NCBI RefSeq assembly: GCF_963678635.1
Contig: NC_087063.1
Span: 77,027,617 to 77,091,616, forward strand
Reading direction: 5' to 3'
Source: Symsagittifera roscoffensis
Taxonomy: Eukaryota > Xenacoelomorpha > Acoela > Convolutidae
Length of the DNA: 64,000 bases
Shown here piece after piece: positions 22,501-34,574 of the stretch; within the stretch, counting starts at the first letter, position 1, and every line of letters starts with the position of its first letter. The notes under the pieces are model-generated. The model searched no databases and was not told the origin of the DNA. It was given only the letters and a program-made list of their open reading frames with translations. The position numbers were made by a program, and so were the translations under genes.

Positions 22501-23376
22501 AACAATTTTGTTCAGTGGGTTGTTGACGCTCGACCAGATTTGGACGAGAATTAACACTCTGGATTCGTGGCTGGGACGATGAAGCTTCTTGGTAACAGCT
22601 CATACGGTTATCAAACCATGGAGAGATAGAGAAACACAACAACCGTGTTACTCGGTGACGAGAGGACATAAAAAAAGAAAAATCGAAAATTTTTCACTTG
22701 GTTAAAGGTTGTGAAAAAAGAATGATACGAATTAGAAGTTTTCAGGTCAACAACTGATCACAGGGAACCAAAAATTGTAAAATTTTTTATCATTCATTAT
22801 GCTAAAAACAGATTGCTGAAGTTATACTACAATTTTTTTTCAAAAATTTCGCGATGAGAACAAAATCGAGGAACTGGAACTGGAGACGGACTCTCTGTTT
22901 CTAGCTTTAACCAGAAAAACTTGGAGGACTGGATATTACATGATAAGAAAGCTTAATGGATAAAAATTCGTCGAAATGACTGCAGAGATGGCTTTCTTGC
23001 CGATGCAAAGAAAAGTTTCTTCCCACGTACAAGCTTAGCTGTTCATAAAAAAACATGGTAAAAGAGAAACCGTTCTATTCAAAGAAGAATTTCGCTGTGA
23101 TGTAATGTTGTGCCTGTGCAGCAGGACATTGCTGCTACGATACTAAAAAGACTACTTCAAAAACAAAAGAACTCTCAAAGATACTGGGAATGCGCCAATG
23201 TCTAAAAACATACAAGTTCTTGATGAAGCCTTATGTTTGAAGTCGACGATTCGTGGGTTCGAAACCACCAATCATTTATTTGGGACAAATGAAAAATCTA
23301 AAAAAGACTAAATTACTTTTACTCGAAAAGGGAAGTATTCAAAAATAGAATACATACTAAGCCCTTGAAGTTTTGA
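19536..23376 (+). pseudogene. POLB: pPolB, near full-length but heavily decayed
   Basis: Domains in order: an N-terminal Cys-pair region (IPCPHCRNFTYNQQE, about 19645-19690); a segment ELSACQHFRMDTETE and NFASAAKIIIAPGFVL (19784-20020); an OTU-like CLFRAL-type motif, here SLCFFGALTMYLYG (20267-20310); a finger-like CPSCDCFINRSDNLNRH (about 20587-20640); a long decayed stretch where the exonuclease domain would lie; polymerase motif A as VVFDASQLCPFLICQDMPTG (about 21930-21990); LENGTMIATLLNFF (22395-22440); motif B MKLLGNSSYGYQT (about 22570-22615, intact); motif C as LETDSLFLAL (about 22880-22915, first Asp replaced by Glu); FPRTSL and KEEFRCD; and a C-terminus HTKPLKF with TGA at 23374-23376. 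Many stops and shifts. Confidence 0.9.
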
Positions 23377-23534
23377 AGTTAACGTAAAAATTGTAGTAAA
23401 AATCTATAAATTCTATACGATGCAAAAATTTAACAGTTTACAAAAGTTTAGCTTTTTTTTCTGACTTTTTTTTTGAAATTTGAGTTGGGTTTCAGCATAG
23501 TTTCAGACAGTTTCAACAGAAACTTAAAAGGTTT

Positions 23535-23964
23535 AGAACAATGGTAAAATAACATCTTAATACATTGAGGAACCTATACGCTATTCAATTGGTAACATGG
23601 TAAGATCGTACGCCAAAAATTTTTTGAAACTTATCAATTTACCATATCAAACCTCGTATCTAAATACATAACAAAACCTATCACCTATCTTAATACATTG
23701 GTTTTTTCAAAACTAATTTATTGAAATTTCTATACACCAATCTAATACATGGAAAGAAATTTTACGGATACTTACCATCATACCATCTCAAACCTCGTAT
23801 CTGGCAAAAGCTTTAACCTATCTTAAAACAAGGGAAATCTATTCCATATCTTGATACATAACTTACAGTTCGGATCTTCTGTTCCCTATCTAAATACTAC
23901 TACTTAAGTTCACAAGTTATCCTAGCAGGCCACGACAAACTACTCAAGTTCTACCCATATACTC
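23535..23964. repeat. Right terminal repeat of Polinton B
   Basis: It begins about 160 bases after the pPolB stop, as in Polinton A, with repeated TTACCAT and CCTATCTTAATACAT phrases. The end shows two similar candidates, ATACTACT at 23901 and CATATACTC at 23964, each followed by TTNAAGTTCACAANTTATCCT, which suggests a local duplication of the terminus. Confidence 0.65.
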
Positions 23965-26119
23965 TTCAAGTTCACAAATTATCCTGAGTCGGCAGGACAA
24001 AAAAAGTTATCCGAGAAGTTTTTATCATCTCTGGAACTGTTTATTGAAGAGTTGGACTTCTCCTCTACAACATCAGTGAATTAAAAAACATATCACATCA
24101 CAACTGGCTATAAACAGGAGAAGTCGACGAGAAGTTGTCCGCTAATCTCATTCAATCAAAATCAAGACAAGTTCATGTTTTAAAAACGGTTGTTGACGAC
24201 AAAAACTTGCGCAAAATCCCGTCAAACCAAATTTAATCAAAAATTTTCTCCGAATGAGGATAACGTTTTTTACGCGCTCTTTGAGACCAGTGCTCAATTT
24301 TTTTTCACTTTTTTTTTCGAAAATATCTGTACGCCACTTTTTCCAATTTGTTTGCCGCAGATCAGCTCTTTCGGGCAGTGCATTCAGTAAACAAATCTAT
24401 TCTATCATCGATACCCGAGTTGACCTCCATGCTAACAAGCGTATCAAACAATTCCATAGAAAGAAATGGTTATCATACTATTCCATGCATGGGTTCTTTG
24501 GAAAAAAATGCTTATCATAGAGTTTCCATTTATGAAAATTGTATAATAATTGAAATAATTTTTTTGTCAAACACTCTCTTGAAAATTTTGTAAAAAAATG
24601 GTTATCATACGGTTTCCTGTCTTACGCATGGACATAAGTTATGATATATGTGCATTCTACTTTCGTGTGCTTTTTACACACATTCTTAGTTTCTTTTTAG
24701 ATAATAAAATCTGTAATGTTTTCTCGGAACTGACATGGAGTGTGCTTTGGATTTGAAAAATGGGACTTAGGAAATTGTCATTAGTTTTTTAGTATGATGC
24801 AACCCCTTACCCCTGATCTTGGATCCCACTAAGAGTAACTCTCTGCTGTTTCGAATTTGAGGGGAGAAACTTACAGTAACAGAGTTTCAATACAGTAACA
24901 GAGTTTCAAACCTCTAAAGGTTTGTCGTTTTTATCTTCTGCTGAGAGAATGGCATGTTGGGATGGGGCTATGATATAGATTTTGCCTCATTTAATTTCTT
25001 TTATTTGCTCAGCCAGATTTTGAATTTTATGCAAAATTCGTCCTTGAAAAAATTTTATCATATCAATTCATTGAATGGAAAAAAACGCTATAATACAAAT
25101 CTTACAATTCCATTGAAATGATTGTGCAACCTAAATTTTTTTGAGTTTTCTGATAATGTCATCATCAAAAAACATCTATATGACCTGTTAGAAAAATTGT
25201 GTGATTATTAATTATTTTCTAATTAAAAGAAATGAAAAGTTTTCTGCGGAATTTGAAAGGAATCGATTTGTTGATCTTCAGAATCTTCAACCAGTTTCGC
25301 TATTAATTGGCGCCTTTTTCTTTTAGACAAAATTTTGACACAAACTTTCGAAATGAAAATCTCAATTCGCTTCTGAAAAGCAATTACAGTGCAGTGTTCG
25401 TAACAAAAAGTGTGGCAAAAAAGCTAATATGAAGCAAAAAAAATTCAGTTTTAATGATAGTCACATAATAAAAAAATTGAAATAAATTTTCGTCAAAGGA
25501 TGGACTGAAGTTCAACGTTTCGTTTGAGGTGAGTAGCCATAGCTTCACTTGGAGAAAAAAACTAATATCTCTCCCGGAATATTTTGTCGGTTTACAATTG
25601 CGATATATAAATTCTCCTTTCATATCGAATCTTAATTTAAATTTTTTTTTGAATTTGAAATTGAAAGTAAGGGCTAGGTTTTGAGTCAAGGAATTCATCA
25701 GGGGTTTTCTATATAATCTATAAAGGAGTTACTTAAGTTAGATTTGGTGTTAAAAAACAGTTTGGGTTGAGTCGTCTGAATCCATGCGTGGAGAGTTAGA
25801 AGAAAAACTGGGAACGGAAGATCAGGTGAGGTCTGAGAGTGAAATGCAAGAGGAGTGGCATTAGAGGTTTTATGGATATGAAAATGGAACGGTTGAGGGT
25901 TCCAATCTGTCGGCTCATCGTGGGCTAAAAAAGATGATTGTTTTGAGAACGGAAAGTTATTGTGTGTGGTTGTTCTATACAATTCGTTCGTATGTAACGT
26001 CAATATTTGGTTGATGGAATGTTATATGAGATATTGGAATTCGTGGGTAGTTACTACCTTGAGAGGTATATTCAGTTATTTTTTTTGTGTTCCTATATTT
26101 TTTTTGGAACTAAGGATGA
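23965..26119. other. Region between Polintons B and C, no convincing gene
   Basis: Local direct repeats occur: AATGSTTATCATA with TTTCC three times at 24465-24620, and an 18-base duplication ACAGTAACAGAGTTTCAA at 24870-24908. Two abutting minus frames at 25384-25698 and 25698-26003 are open for about 100 codons each. The second has unusually balanced composition (DWNPQPFHFHIHKTSN) and might be a host exon, but I see no clear splice sites or family. Confidence 0.4.
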
Positions 26120-26319
26120 NNNNNNNNNNNNNNNNNNNNNNNNNNNNNNNNNNNNNNNNNNNNNNNNNNNNNNNNNNNNNNNNNNNNNNNNNNNNNNNNN
26201 NNNNNNNNNNNNNNNNNNNNNNNNNNNNNNNNNNNNNNNNNNNNNNNNNNNNNNNNNNNNNNNNNNNNNNNNNNNNNNNNNNNNNNNNNNNNNNNNNNNN
26301 NNNNNNNNNNNNNNNNNNN
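26120..26319. other. Assembly gap, 200 N
   Basis: Exactly 200 N. The open frames spanning it are artefacts. Confidence 0.99.
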
Positions 26320-28499
26320 ATTCGGTAGAAAAAATTGAAAAGTATTACGAGAGAAATGACCCATTGTTTCGATCCTGGAAAATCTTGCCAAGAGCTTGAC
26401 AAACAATAGATATAAGATAGAAATAACACTAAAATATTAAAACAAGGGGTCTACGATCATGTCAAAAATGAATATTACCAGGGATCATGAACGCCTTGGA
26501 AGGCTCATGACAAATCTTGTCAAGATGATCAATTTATATCAAAAGAGCAAGCTCAGAAGCGTTTGCATTGGCTATTATACACACAATCGAGTCTTTTCAG
26601 CAAATTAGCAAGTTTTGCTCTTTTTTATATTCGTCTTCGGTAGTAGTCTTCTATACTTTGTCTTCTATACCTCAAAGTCCGACTGGTAAGAAGAACCGAT
26701 TCAAATAAGTTGCAAAATTCACATTTTTGTTAAAAAAACACTTGGACAACTAACCTTAACTCACAATTAGTTTCCTTGGAATCGACACTAAACGGAAAGC
26801 TTACTACATTCGATTCGACTTTTTTGGTTTCACTGATTTTTTTAATACTTTTTTTGGTTTCTCCTCACTTTTTTGGCTAGATGCTGAGCCGTTTATATCT
26901 GAAAAGAAAGCCAGAAACAACCAGAATTAATTACTCAAAAAAAATTGTTTTTATCACTCGAGAGTCCTACTTCTAATGTCAATGGAAGCAATCACAAAAG
27001 TTGCTTTGTCAAAGGTATCAAACATTGAGTGTCATTTCAATCAGTTGGAGTTTTGCTATTAAATTTTTTTCTGCCAAAAGCTTGAAAGTGTAACTCATTC
27101 AAATAATCTGCAAGGACTGAAGGATGAGTAACTACATTTTCTTCTTTTAACTATTGCTGCTAGATCTCCATATTTTGCAAAAGCACCATATTTTGCAAAA
27201 GCACCATATTTTGCAAAAGCACCATATTTTGCAAAAGCACCATATTTTGCAAAAGCTTCGTTTTTGTAGTGTTTTGCCATTTTTCATTTCTTTTTCACTG
27301 TGATTTACTAAAAATTGGCTTTTGAAGAGTTTTAAAGCTTTTTTACAATTTTATTTTTTTTTGTAGTCAAATTATAATTAAAAAACTTTCTCAATTTGAG
27401 TTTTTTGGTAACTCCAATATCAATCTCAAAACCAGAATCTTATCTCCCAATTTTCTATCTCCCAGTTTTCAAAACCAGAATCTTATAGAATCTTTTCTCC
27501 CAGTTTGCTATGTCGACTATTGGAAAAATATTGCTCGTGTGAAAACTAGCTTATGACTCGCTAAAATTTTTTTACCAGAGATGAAAAAAGACATTATTTT
27601 GGTAGCCAGTTGTTGAATACGATATCCTTATTAGCGTGATAGAATTTCTGAATAGATCGCTTTTTAAAAACGTTTATCCTTTGTGAATTTCTAGTACATT
27701 TTTTCTCGGAAATTATTTAACGTGATCGGTAAAAAAATTCTGAAATTTTGATTAAAAAATAAATTGATCATGACTTTTGAATTTTTTAATATGTTTTTTC
27801 TTTGAAATTACTTTTGCGTGTAATTTTTGCTGAAACTTCTCCAGAGGGAGACATTTTTTTTAGTTATCGAAAGCATCGATTATCGAAAAATTTCCACGTT
27901 GTTTATATGACAATTCAAATGAAAATCAACTCGCTCCGTAATACAGAGTTTCAACTTAACTCATAGAAGAGTTCTTTATATTCTGCATAATTTTTATAAA
28001 ATTTTTGTAATGAATTCCTGATAAAAAGCAGTCACTTCAACTACACCAATACGCTCGCCTCCATCATGCTCAAGGTGGATATGCTAACTGCTGGAACCTC
28101 CTTAACTGTTGTGATTTGACGCCGCTTTGTTTTTCATAGTGTTGCTCGCCATCAGATCAGTATATCTGATTGTTATATTGAACTTTTTTGGTTTGGAATG
28201 AAAAAAATAGCTCAAGTAGTCGGTGAAAATTTATTTGTGTCATTTATGATACTGAATTTCAAAAATCACTAGAAAGACCTAAAAACAACAAGACTTTGTA
28301 AAAGTGTTTTTATCAAGTAGTTTCTGTTGTCGCTAACTAAGACTGATCTGTGGTAAATTTGAACCATGATTAACCCTCAAACGGTCTTTAGTGTTTTGAA
28401 TTTACTTTTCCAGCAAAATTGTTGCATGTAGTATCTTCTGTCAGTAAAAATACACTATTTTTTTTCAAGTTAATGGATGATTTTTTTTCGATAAATGCC
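26320..28499. other. AT-rich sequence before Polinton C, no gene seen
   Basis: Contains an 18-base microsatellite-like array (27169-27256) and short local duplications around 27420-27510 (AAAACCAGAATCTTAT twice). The last six bases before 28500, AATGCC, are the candidate target-site duplication of Polinton C. Confidence 0.45.
27169..27256 (-). repeat. 18-base tandem repeat, about 4.9 copies
   Basis: CATATTTTGCAAAAGCAC repeated without change. On the minus strand the frame reads AFAKYG repeated five times inside a 61-codon open frame. More likely simple repeat expansion than a gene. Confidence 0.9.
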
Positions 28500-28720
28500 A
28501 GTAGTATATGCGTGAGGATAAGTGGAGGGGGGGGGGGGTGCAGTCCCCCATGTTTTAAGATAGGGTATAGATTTCCAGGACTGCTGGCTATGTATTAAGA
28601 TAGGGAATATATTTCCCATGTATTAAGATAGGGAATAGGTTTCCTAATTAAGATGGTAAAGTTTGAGATGGTAAGCTTCAGAAAAATTTTTGGCGCCCGA
28701 ATTTTTTGGAGCTCGATTTT
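28500..28720. repeat. Left terminal repeat of Polinton C, with poly-G tract
   Basis: Opens AGTAGTATATGCG, then a run of 12-13 G near 28527, then GCAGTCCCCCATGTTTTAAG, then two ATGTATTAAGATAGGGAA phrases and GATGGTAAGCTTC. This is the inverse of 1340-1716, including the homopolymer at the same distance from the end. Confidence 0.8.
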
Positions 28721-28799
28721 GTCGATACTTGCGTTTCTTAGCTAACTTCAACAATATGTGATATGTAAGGGCTATCTTGTGTTACAAAACTTCGGTATG

Positions 28800-29300
28800 G
28801 TAAGTTTCAGATGGTAACTTTCAAAAAAAAAATTTGAAAATTTTTTAAGTCTTACTTGCAAATACATTTTTATCTTGAAAAACTTTTTATCTTGAAAAAT
28901 CGAAAGAAAAAAAGTTTTTTGGATGGTTAGTTTTAGATGGTAAATTTTGAAAAAATTTTTTGATAATTTTTTAAGTTCTACATGCAAATACATTCTCATC
29001 TTGAAAAAACTTTTTTATCTTGAAAAATCGAAAAAATAAAAATTTTTTATTTCAGAAATTGTTTTGAAAATTTTTCAAGTTTTACTTGCAAATACATTTT
29101 TATCTTGAAAGAACCTTTTTATGTTGAAAAATCGAAAAATTAAAAGTTTTTCGGATGGTAAGTTTTGGAAAATTTTTTCAAATTTTTTCAAGTTTTATAT
29201 GCAAATGCATTTTTATCTTGAAAAAATCTTTTTATCTTGAAAAATTGATAAAAATTTTTTTTTTAGATGGTAAGTTTCAGATAGTAAGTTTCAACAAATT
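28800..29300. repeat. Four subterminal tandem repeats, 105-126 bases
   Basis: Each unit contains GATGGTAAGTTT, a TTGCAAATACATTTTTATCTTG core (core starts near 28853, 28979, 29084 and 29196) and TTTTTATCTTGAAAAATCGA. Not seen next to the ends of Polintons A or B. Confidence 0.8.
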
Positions 29301-30380
29301 TAAGTTTCGCTTTAGAGTATGGTTCATAAACTATTATATCACAGAATCTAAGAAAAAATCTAATTAATACTTATTTCATCTTTTTTATATTCCCTCAGGT
29401 TAATTGGAGATATTGACTTAAAGGGATTATCTTTGACAGGTTAATTATTGCGCTCTTTGGGATATCAGGGGAATTTTGACAGTTCCTCACGGTTGATTAC
29501 TTTTAGATCCCACTTAATCTTTCATTCCCCATGTTATCTGGAGAACGCATGACAGCTCCATTATACTAATTAATTTTATGGCATGTTTTTTTTTCTCACA
29601 AAATTATCCCACGATCATGTGACAGATGCATATTAGAAGTTCCCCACAGAGTTAATGAAGCATGAGTTACTTCGTTGAGAGAATAAAATTTTAAGTTTTC
29701 ATTTAAAATTGAAAAATTTCCAATCAAAATTGCATGAACTTTTCATTGGAACTGAGATAAAAACATGGAGATTTTTTAAGATTCGATCAATCATATGTTT
29801 TTATCTAGTTCTATTTTTTATCTCAATTTTTTTTTATTTATCCTGTCATCTTTCTTGCTACGATTAATTTTAGTTCTCTTTTATCACTTTGTCTTTAATC
29901 TTAAAAAATTCTGTGAAATTTCCTAAATTTCCAAAAAATAATCATCCAAATTTGTCAATTGCTCTGCCACGGTAAAAGTTGACACTAAGAAAGATATAGT
30001 ATCATATTTTTTGTGTCTGAAATTTTTGTAGAATGATTGTTTGATCTTTCTCAGAGTAAACTCTTAAGAAGTTTATACAATTTTCTAGAGGTTGGTTACA
30101 ACTTTCGTAAATTTATCTATTCTTTCGTTAATTCTTTCAATTGTGCGACTACAAAATCCATATTCCATCATCATTTTCCTGTTTCACACCAAAAGGTTAG
30201 TTGCTAAGTTGCTTTTTGTAAAAAAAATTAAGGAATTTAATGAGTTAAATTACATAAGTAATCAAACAATTCACTACATCGGATAGTAACTTTACCTCAA
30301 AAATTACACTTACAATTAATAAAGGTACTTTAACATAATATTACTGATAAACTTCAAAATATGCACATCATGAACAATAT
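29301..30380. other. Gene-free stretch between terminal repeat and PRO
   Basis: AT-rich. Similarity to Polinton B begins near 30190 (ACACCAAAAGGTTAGTTGCTAAG, matching 9568). No gene seen. Confidence 0.45.
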
Positions 30381-30720
30381 TCAAGTTCTTCTTGAATAAT
30401 TTAAAAAGAAATGCTGAATTAATTGCATAAAATTGCGTAAGGGGTAAGTTGATCGCTTTCTACCCAAAGAATCAGCAAAGTAGTAACTTTTTTCCAGTCG
30501 AGCAATCATGATCCAGTGTTCTCCTCTATCATTGCTTAGGGCTGAGTTAATAATTGCGAAAGAGTGTTTTGTTAGTTGAGGTACTGTATCAGAAGGATAT
30601 GATCCCGTGTACTTGAACCTGAGCTCTGGAATTGTTTCAATAATATGCAAAATTGAAAAATTATCCGTCTTTGCAATTATAAGCTGATTTAAATCTAGTA
30701 AACAAAGAAATTGATAGTTT
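30381..30720 (-). pseudogene. PRO: Adenain-like protease, C-terminus lost
   Basis: The frame 30381-30650 shows EHWIMIARLEKSYYFADSLG with the His and Asp regions intact, preceded by KYTGSYPSDTVPQLTKHSFA. Unlike the copy in Polinton B, the segment with the catalytic Cys is missing: after GRKRSTYPL the sequence jumps to QLIQHFFLNY, so a deletion has removed the active-site Cys. Confidence 0.75.
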
Positions 30721-30898
30721 GATAGAACCCATTAGGATGAAAAAGAATGATTAATGACTTACACGCATTTAGGTATTGAATCAACAAAGTCCCATACACA
30801 AGCCTTATGTAGTAGACAAAGGTTAATGAACACTGTTTTCCAGTCTAGGTTGAAGAATTATTTCGGGTTTTCAACTAAACAGCATTCATTCTCTTTTT

Positions 30899-32400
30899 TT
30901 AAGGTGTTTTTGCTCTGAATAAAAACAAAATAGATAGTACAGAGACGAAAACGATGGAAAGTCCCAAAAAGTTACAATATTTTTTATAGGAACCTAAAAA
31001 CTCAAAAAAATAGACATTCTTAGCGACTGTTCCGAATTTGTCTTTTTGAATGTTTGATAGTCTTTCTCCCAAGACTATCACTTCCGTTACCTGCTCCACG
31101 CAACAAAATTGGAACAACATTTCTAATCTCAAGATTTCTCGACTAAGTTCTGGATAAGGCAACTGTTGAGCTGCATCCGCTAGCAAAGTCAAGTCGAAAA
31201 CTAGAAGATAGTGATTTTGAAAATCTTTCGTGGGAAGAGGAGGAAAACTTTCGTTAAGCTGCATTGCTTTCATTGTTGTAACAAAGGGGCGACAAAGAAA
31301 AGTTGTATCTAAAGAAATAATTGCTCTTCCGCCCCGTATAATTCTGAGCTCTCTCAAATGAAATTGTTGAAAATTTAAAGGATTTCTAGAAAAGATCCCG
31401 CAACAGCTGAATTGGTATTCATTGCAGCAGTTATTTTTCTGATTGGGGCTTTATTGAAAACTTTCCTGAACAAAATGGGTTTGACGAGATGGAATGATAT
31501 TTTCCTGAATAAACTGGGTTTGACGAGATGGATTGACGAGAAGGTTCTCGCTATAGCTTCCATGTAATTGTAACGAGCAGGTTCTTTTTCCAGATTCCAT
31601 TGCAAGTTTTCATTATTTGGTTCAGCGTGCCTTGCTGTCTGATTATCCATATGTTAGTATAAAATTGTTGATTGTTCGCTGTTTACTATAAATCTTCTAG
31701 TAAACAGCGAATAATCAACAATTTTTATACTAACATCTGGATAATCAGACAGCCTGTAAAAATTATGTCTAGCTCGAATCAGTTTATTTGGAATTTTGGT
31801 TTTGAGTAGTAATGTTTTTTCACAAGAAATCAAGTCAATGGCTAGCCTGCCATAAGGTGAAAAAGTTATCCCTGATCCTAAACAATTTGCTCTATCAGTG
31901 AACGGATACATATCAAATGCTTCCGAGTATTCTTTAAAACTATATCCGTGAAAAGCCAGTATTCATTTATTACTCACTGCCTACGAGTTGAAATGGTTCT
32001 ATATTTGTTTTTTTTATGAGGGTATAATCGATTGGCGTTGTAAACCGTTGTACTATTAAAATAAACTGGAGAATAGAGAGTGTATTAGATTGTTTACATA
32101 AGTCAAGTAAGTTTGTGATTCCGCATGTGATTCTTTCTCCGATTTTGCTTTATGTTCTGCTTTTTCTTTTCTCAAAGCATCAAACAATCTTCCTTTGAAT
32201 ATTATAAGCTTTAAACTGAGGTGGGTATCACGCATATCCAAACAATTATTACGGTCCGTCTCAAATTCAAACTAAAAACTGCTTTCATCTAGAGAAGTAC
32301 TGGAAGTACTTCTTGTGTGTAAGATGAAATAATTGTTTCCAAAACTGGGATTTTATCAAAAATCTCTGTACCGAAAATGACTACTTCGATTTTTGCTCAT
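30899..32400 (-). pseudogene. MCP: Double jelly-roll major capsid protein, second copy
   Basis: Pieces in order from the 5' side: MRDTHLSLKLIIFKGRLFDA and YLTYVNNLIHSLF (32056-32241); GSGITFSPYGRLAIDLISCE and NFYRLSDYPDVSIKIVDYSL (31654-31911); NLQWNLEKEPARYNYMEAIA (31375-31650), within which a 40-odd base piece around SSIHLVKPSLFRKIS/FHLVKPILFRKVF is duplicated; and MRELRIIRGGRAIISLDTTF with NHYLLVFDLTLLADAAQQLP and LSREILRLEMLFQF (30899-31357). At 31670-31725 a short inverted repeat around ATAAATCTTCTAGTAAACAGCGAATAATCAAC has been inserted. Four frames, all disrupted. Confidence 0.85.
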
Positions 32401-32759
32401 TTTATTTTGTCAAAAATGTCTTTGCGAGGGCAACTGATTTTCGAACTCCCTTTTCGAGAAAGGGCTCTTCTTTTTTTACGCTTGGGTTTCTTCTTTCCAC
32501 TTTCCAACTGTTATCGAACTATTTTTGTTCCAACATCATTTGCAAATGTTTTGAAATTTCTTTGGTCCACTGACAACTTCTGGAGCAGCAATTTCAAATA
32601 AATCAGCTCCGATTTCTTTTGCAGCTGGGACTATATATTTTTTAATAAAGGGAATTGCAGTTCACCCAAGATTTCGTGTAAGAGCAGCAAAACCTCTTCA
32701 ACGCTGTCTTTCATGTCCACGACAATTAGGAAAGTTAGCTGCACTTTGAGCAAGCATGC

Positions 32760-33570
32760 CGTGTGAAGTATAAATCGAAAATGATTATCCGAAATCTTGC
32801 GAAACAAGAGAACAACTCGTTTAATTCTTACGGACACAAAAGGAATTTGTTTTACCTGTATTATCCATTAGTTCTATTTTTATGCTATGGAAAGATTTTT
32901 ATGATAAAATTTTACATAGTAGATTCGTGAAGGATTGAAAATTTATGTACTGTCCTGTAGATATTATGTCTCCTTTTAAACTTTGGAATACAACGCAGTG
33001 AAGGAGTTTTTGTATCGCCTACTACAATTTATTTTTTAATATCACTATAAATCATTGGGGAATTTATTCTTATAACGTCGCAAGAATACTGATAATAATG
33101 TGGTCTTTTTCTTTTCAATATAACCCCTGTCTGATTTTTGTTCTAAATCACAACCAAAAATGTGACTCAAATCAGCACTTTGAATTATAAATACTGATTG
33201 ATCCTCAGGATAATGAATGGCAATTTTTTGTGTAATCTTATCTACCGTTATATAAATTCAGTCATAGTAATTTTTTTGTGCACCTATACGTTTTCGAACT
33301 TTGTCATTCATGACTACAACTCTATCATCAAAATACTTGGATACAATCCAGGTTCAATATGCATCGGTTGAATTTTTCTCTATTCCTCAGGGCTTTTTCG
33401 CCCATCTATGAAAGTTAACTTTCATTCAGTAACGTTTTGGTACAAAGAAGAGTATGATATTTCTCAAATAGCAACCTCCCAATCTCCTGTCAGATGTAAT
33501 TCTTTCGGTAGAAAATTTGTAAAGGAACTAAGACTATTATTCGGATAACAATTAAAAAAAGCATTATAAA
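32760..33570 (-). pseudogene. Minor capsid (penton-type) protein, second copy
   Basis: QSADLSHIFGCDLEQK is readable near 33150-33200 and the terminal strand VSVRIKRVVLLFRKISDNHF at 32775-32837. The order and distance to MCP equal those in Polinton B. Numerous frameshifts. Confidence 0.7.
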
Positions 33571-33637
33571 CTAGCTCAATAGTAAAAGAATCCATGACAA
33601 CTGAGTTATAGAAATATAATTCACAAAATGACTTACT

Positions 33638-34574
33638 TTAATTTGAACATTTTCTCAGCTCTTTCTCAAAAAATTTCCCCAGAAACTCTTTTTTTGATAT
33701 CTTTGATGATGTATGTAGGAGGTTTATTTGTAGATTTTGCCAAAACTTCAAAAATTTCATCTGTAAACGGTGGCTGTTATCCTTTTTGGAACAAAATATC
33801 TTTTTTTGAAGTTCTAACTCTATCAACAATATTGAATTTTGGTTTAGCATATTTCATGAACAATTTGTTATACAAAATTGATAGAAAATCACTATTTTCC
33901 ACATCTCTTGGAGATTTTCCAATAGATCGATTTTTACGACAGTTCAATGTTGAAACAAATTGCTGCAATTTGAGAGGTTATTTTTTACCTTGCTCTTCAT
34001 TGTAAACTTATTTTATGAGTTTTAAAGCTTGGATTGATCTCTCCGCAAATGCAGCTTTTATTTCACTCATTGTTGAGTAAACTTCAATGACTTTCTCCCA
34101 CCAAAAGTTTCAAAAAAATCCTCCATTTTCGGTTCCTTTATCAACTCAAAGTTTATCAGGAAGGTTTTTTGTGGAATCAACTTTTTGAAAGCTTGTAAAG
34201 TGTCTTTGGCTTACTTTGTTGTCATTGTTTGAATTTTGAAAAACCTCGAAAAAATATCCACAGCAACTAAAAAATACTTGACTCCATTGTTTTGACTAGC
34301 TAACTTGTCTACATAAGACAAATCCATAAACCAGGTTTATTTGAGATATTTAGAAAAAGCTTGAAAGCTTCGGAAACGCCTCATTGGTGGACTAAATTTT
34401 GTATACGATGTCTCGGTTTGTAAAAATTTTTCTTATTTTTTTTGATAAACCACTCGCTTTACTCAAGTTTTGATTGAAACCGTACGCAGCTTCGACCCTA
34501 GAATACAATCTCTTTAGTCTAACCTTTTCAGATTTTGAAAGGGATCCAAGTTGTTCTGTCTTTTGCTGTGGCAT
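33638..34574 (-). pseudogene. INT: rve-family integrase, second copy
   Basis: N-terminus MPQQKTEQLGSLSKSEKVRL and NLSKASGLSKKIRK (34392-34574). The first catalytic Asp is in TWFMDLSYVDKLASQNNGVK (about 34261-34335), followed by LVAVDIFSRFFKIQT. The region expected to hold the second Asp and the Glu (34050-34180) is scrambled. C-terminal pieces: FVSTLNCRKNRSIGKSPRDV (33777-33968) and FLGKFFEKELRKCSN (33638-33690). No chromodomain visible. Confidence 0.85.

Larger units (their letters stand above)
9540..23964. mobile_element. Polinton B, decayed but nearly complete gene set
   Basis: The gene order PRO, MCP, minor capsid, INT, U5, basic peptide, ATPase, EXO, U0, U2 (all minus), U3 (plus), minisatellite, U4 (minus), pPolB (plus), terminal repeat is the same as in Polinton C. 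Nucleotide similarity to C starts near 9560/30190. The right end is placed between ATACTACT at 23901 and CATATACTC at 23964. It is the only copy in the window showing the ancestral, unamplified ATPase-EXO-U0 arrangement. Confidence 0.8.

Noticed and set aside
25960-26429. Open frames across the gap at 26120-26319
   Set aside because: Same artefact of N translation; flanks show no motif.
29155-29367. Plus frame over the subterminal repeats
   Set aside because: Translation of AT-rich tandem repeats.
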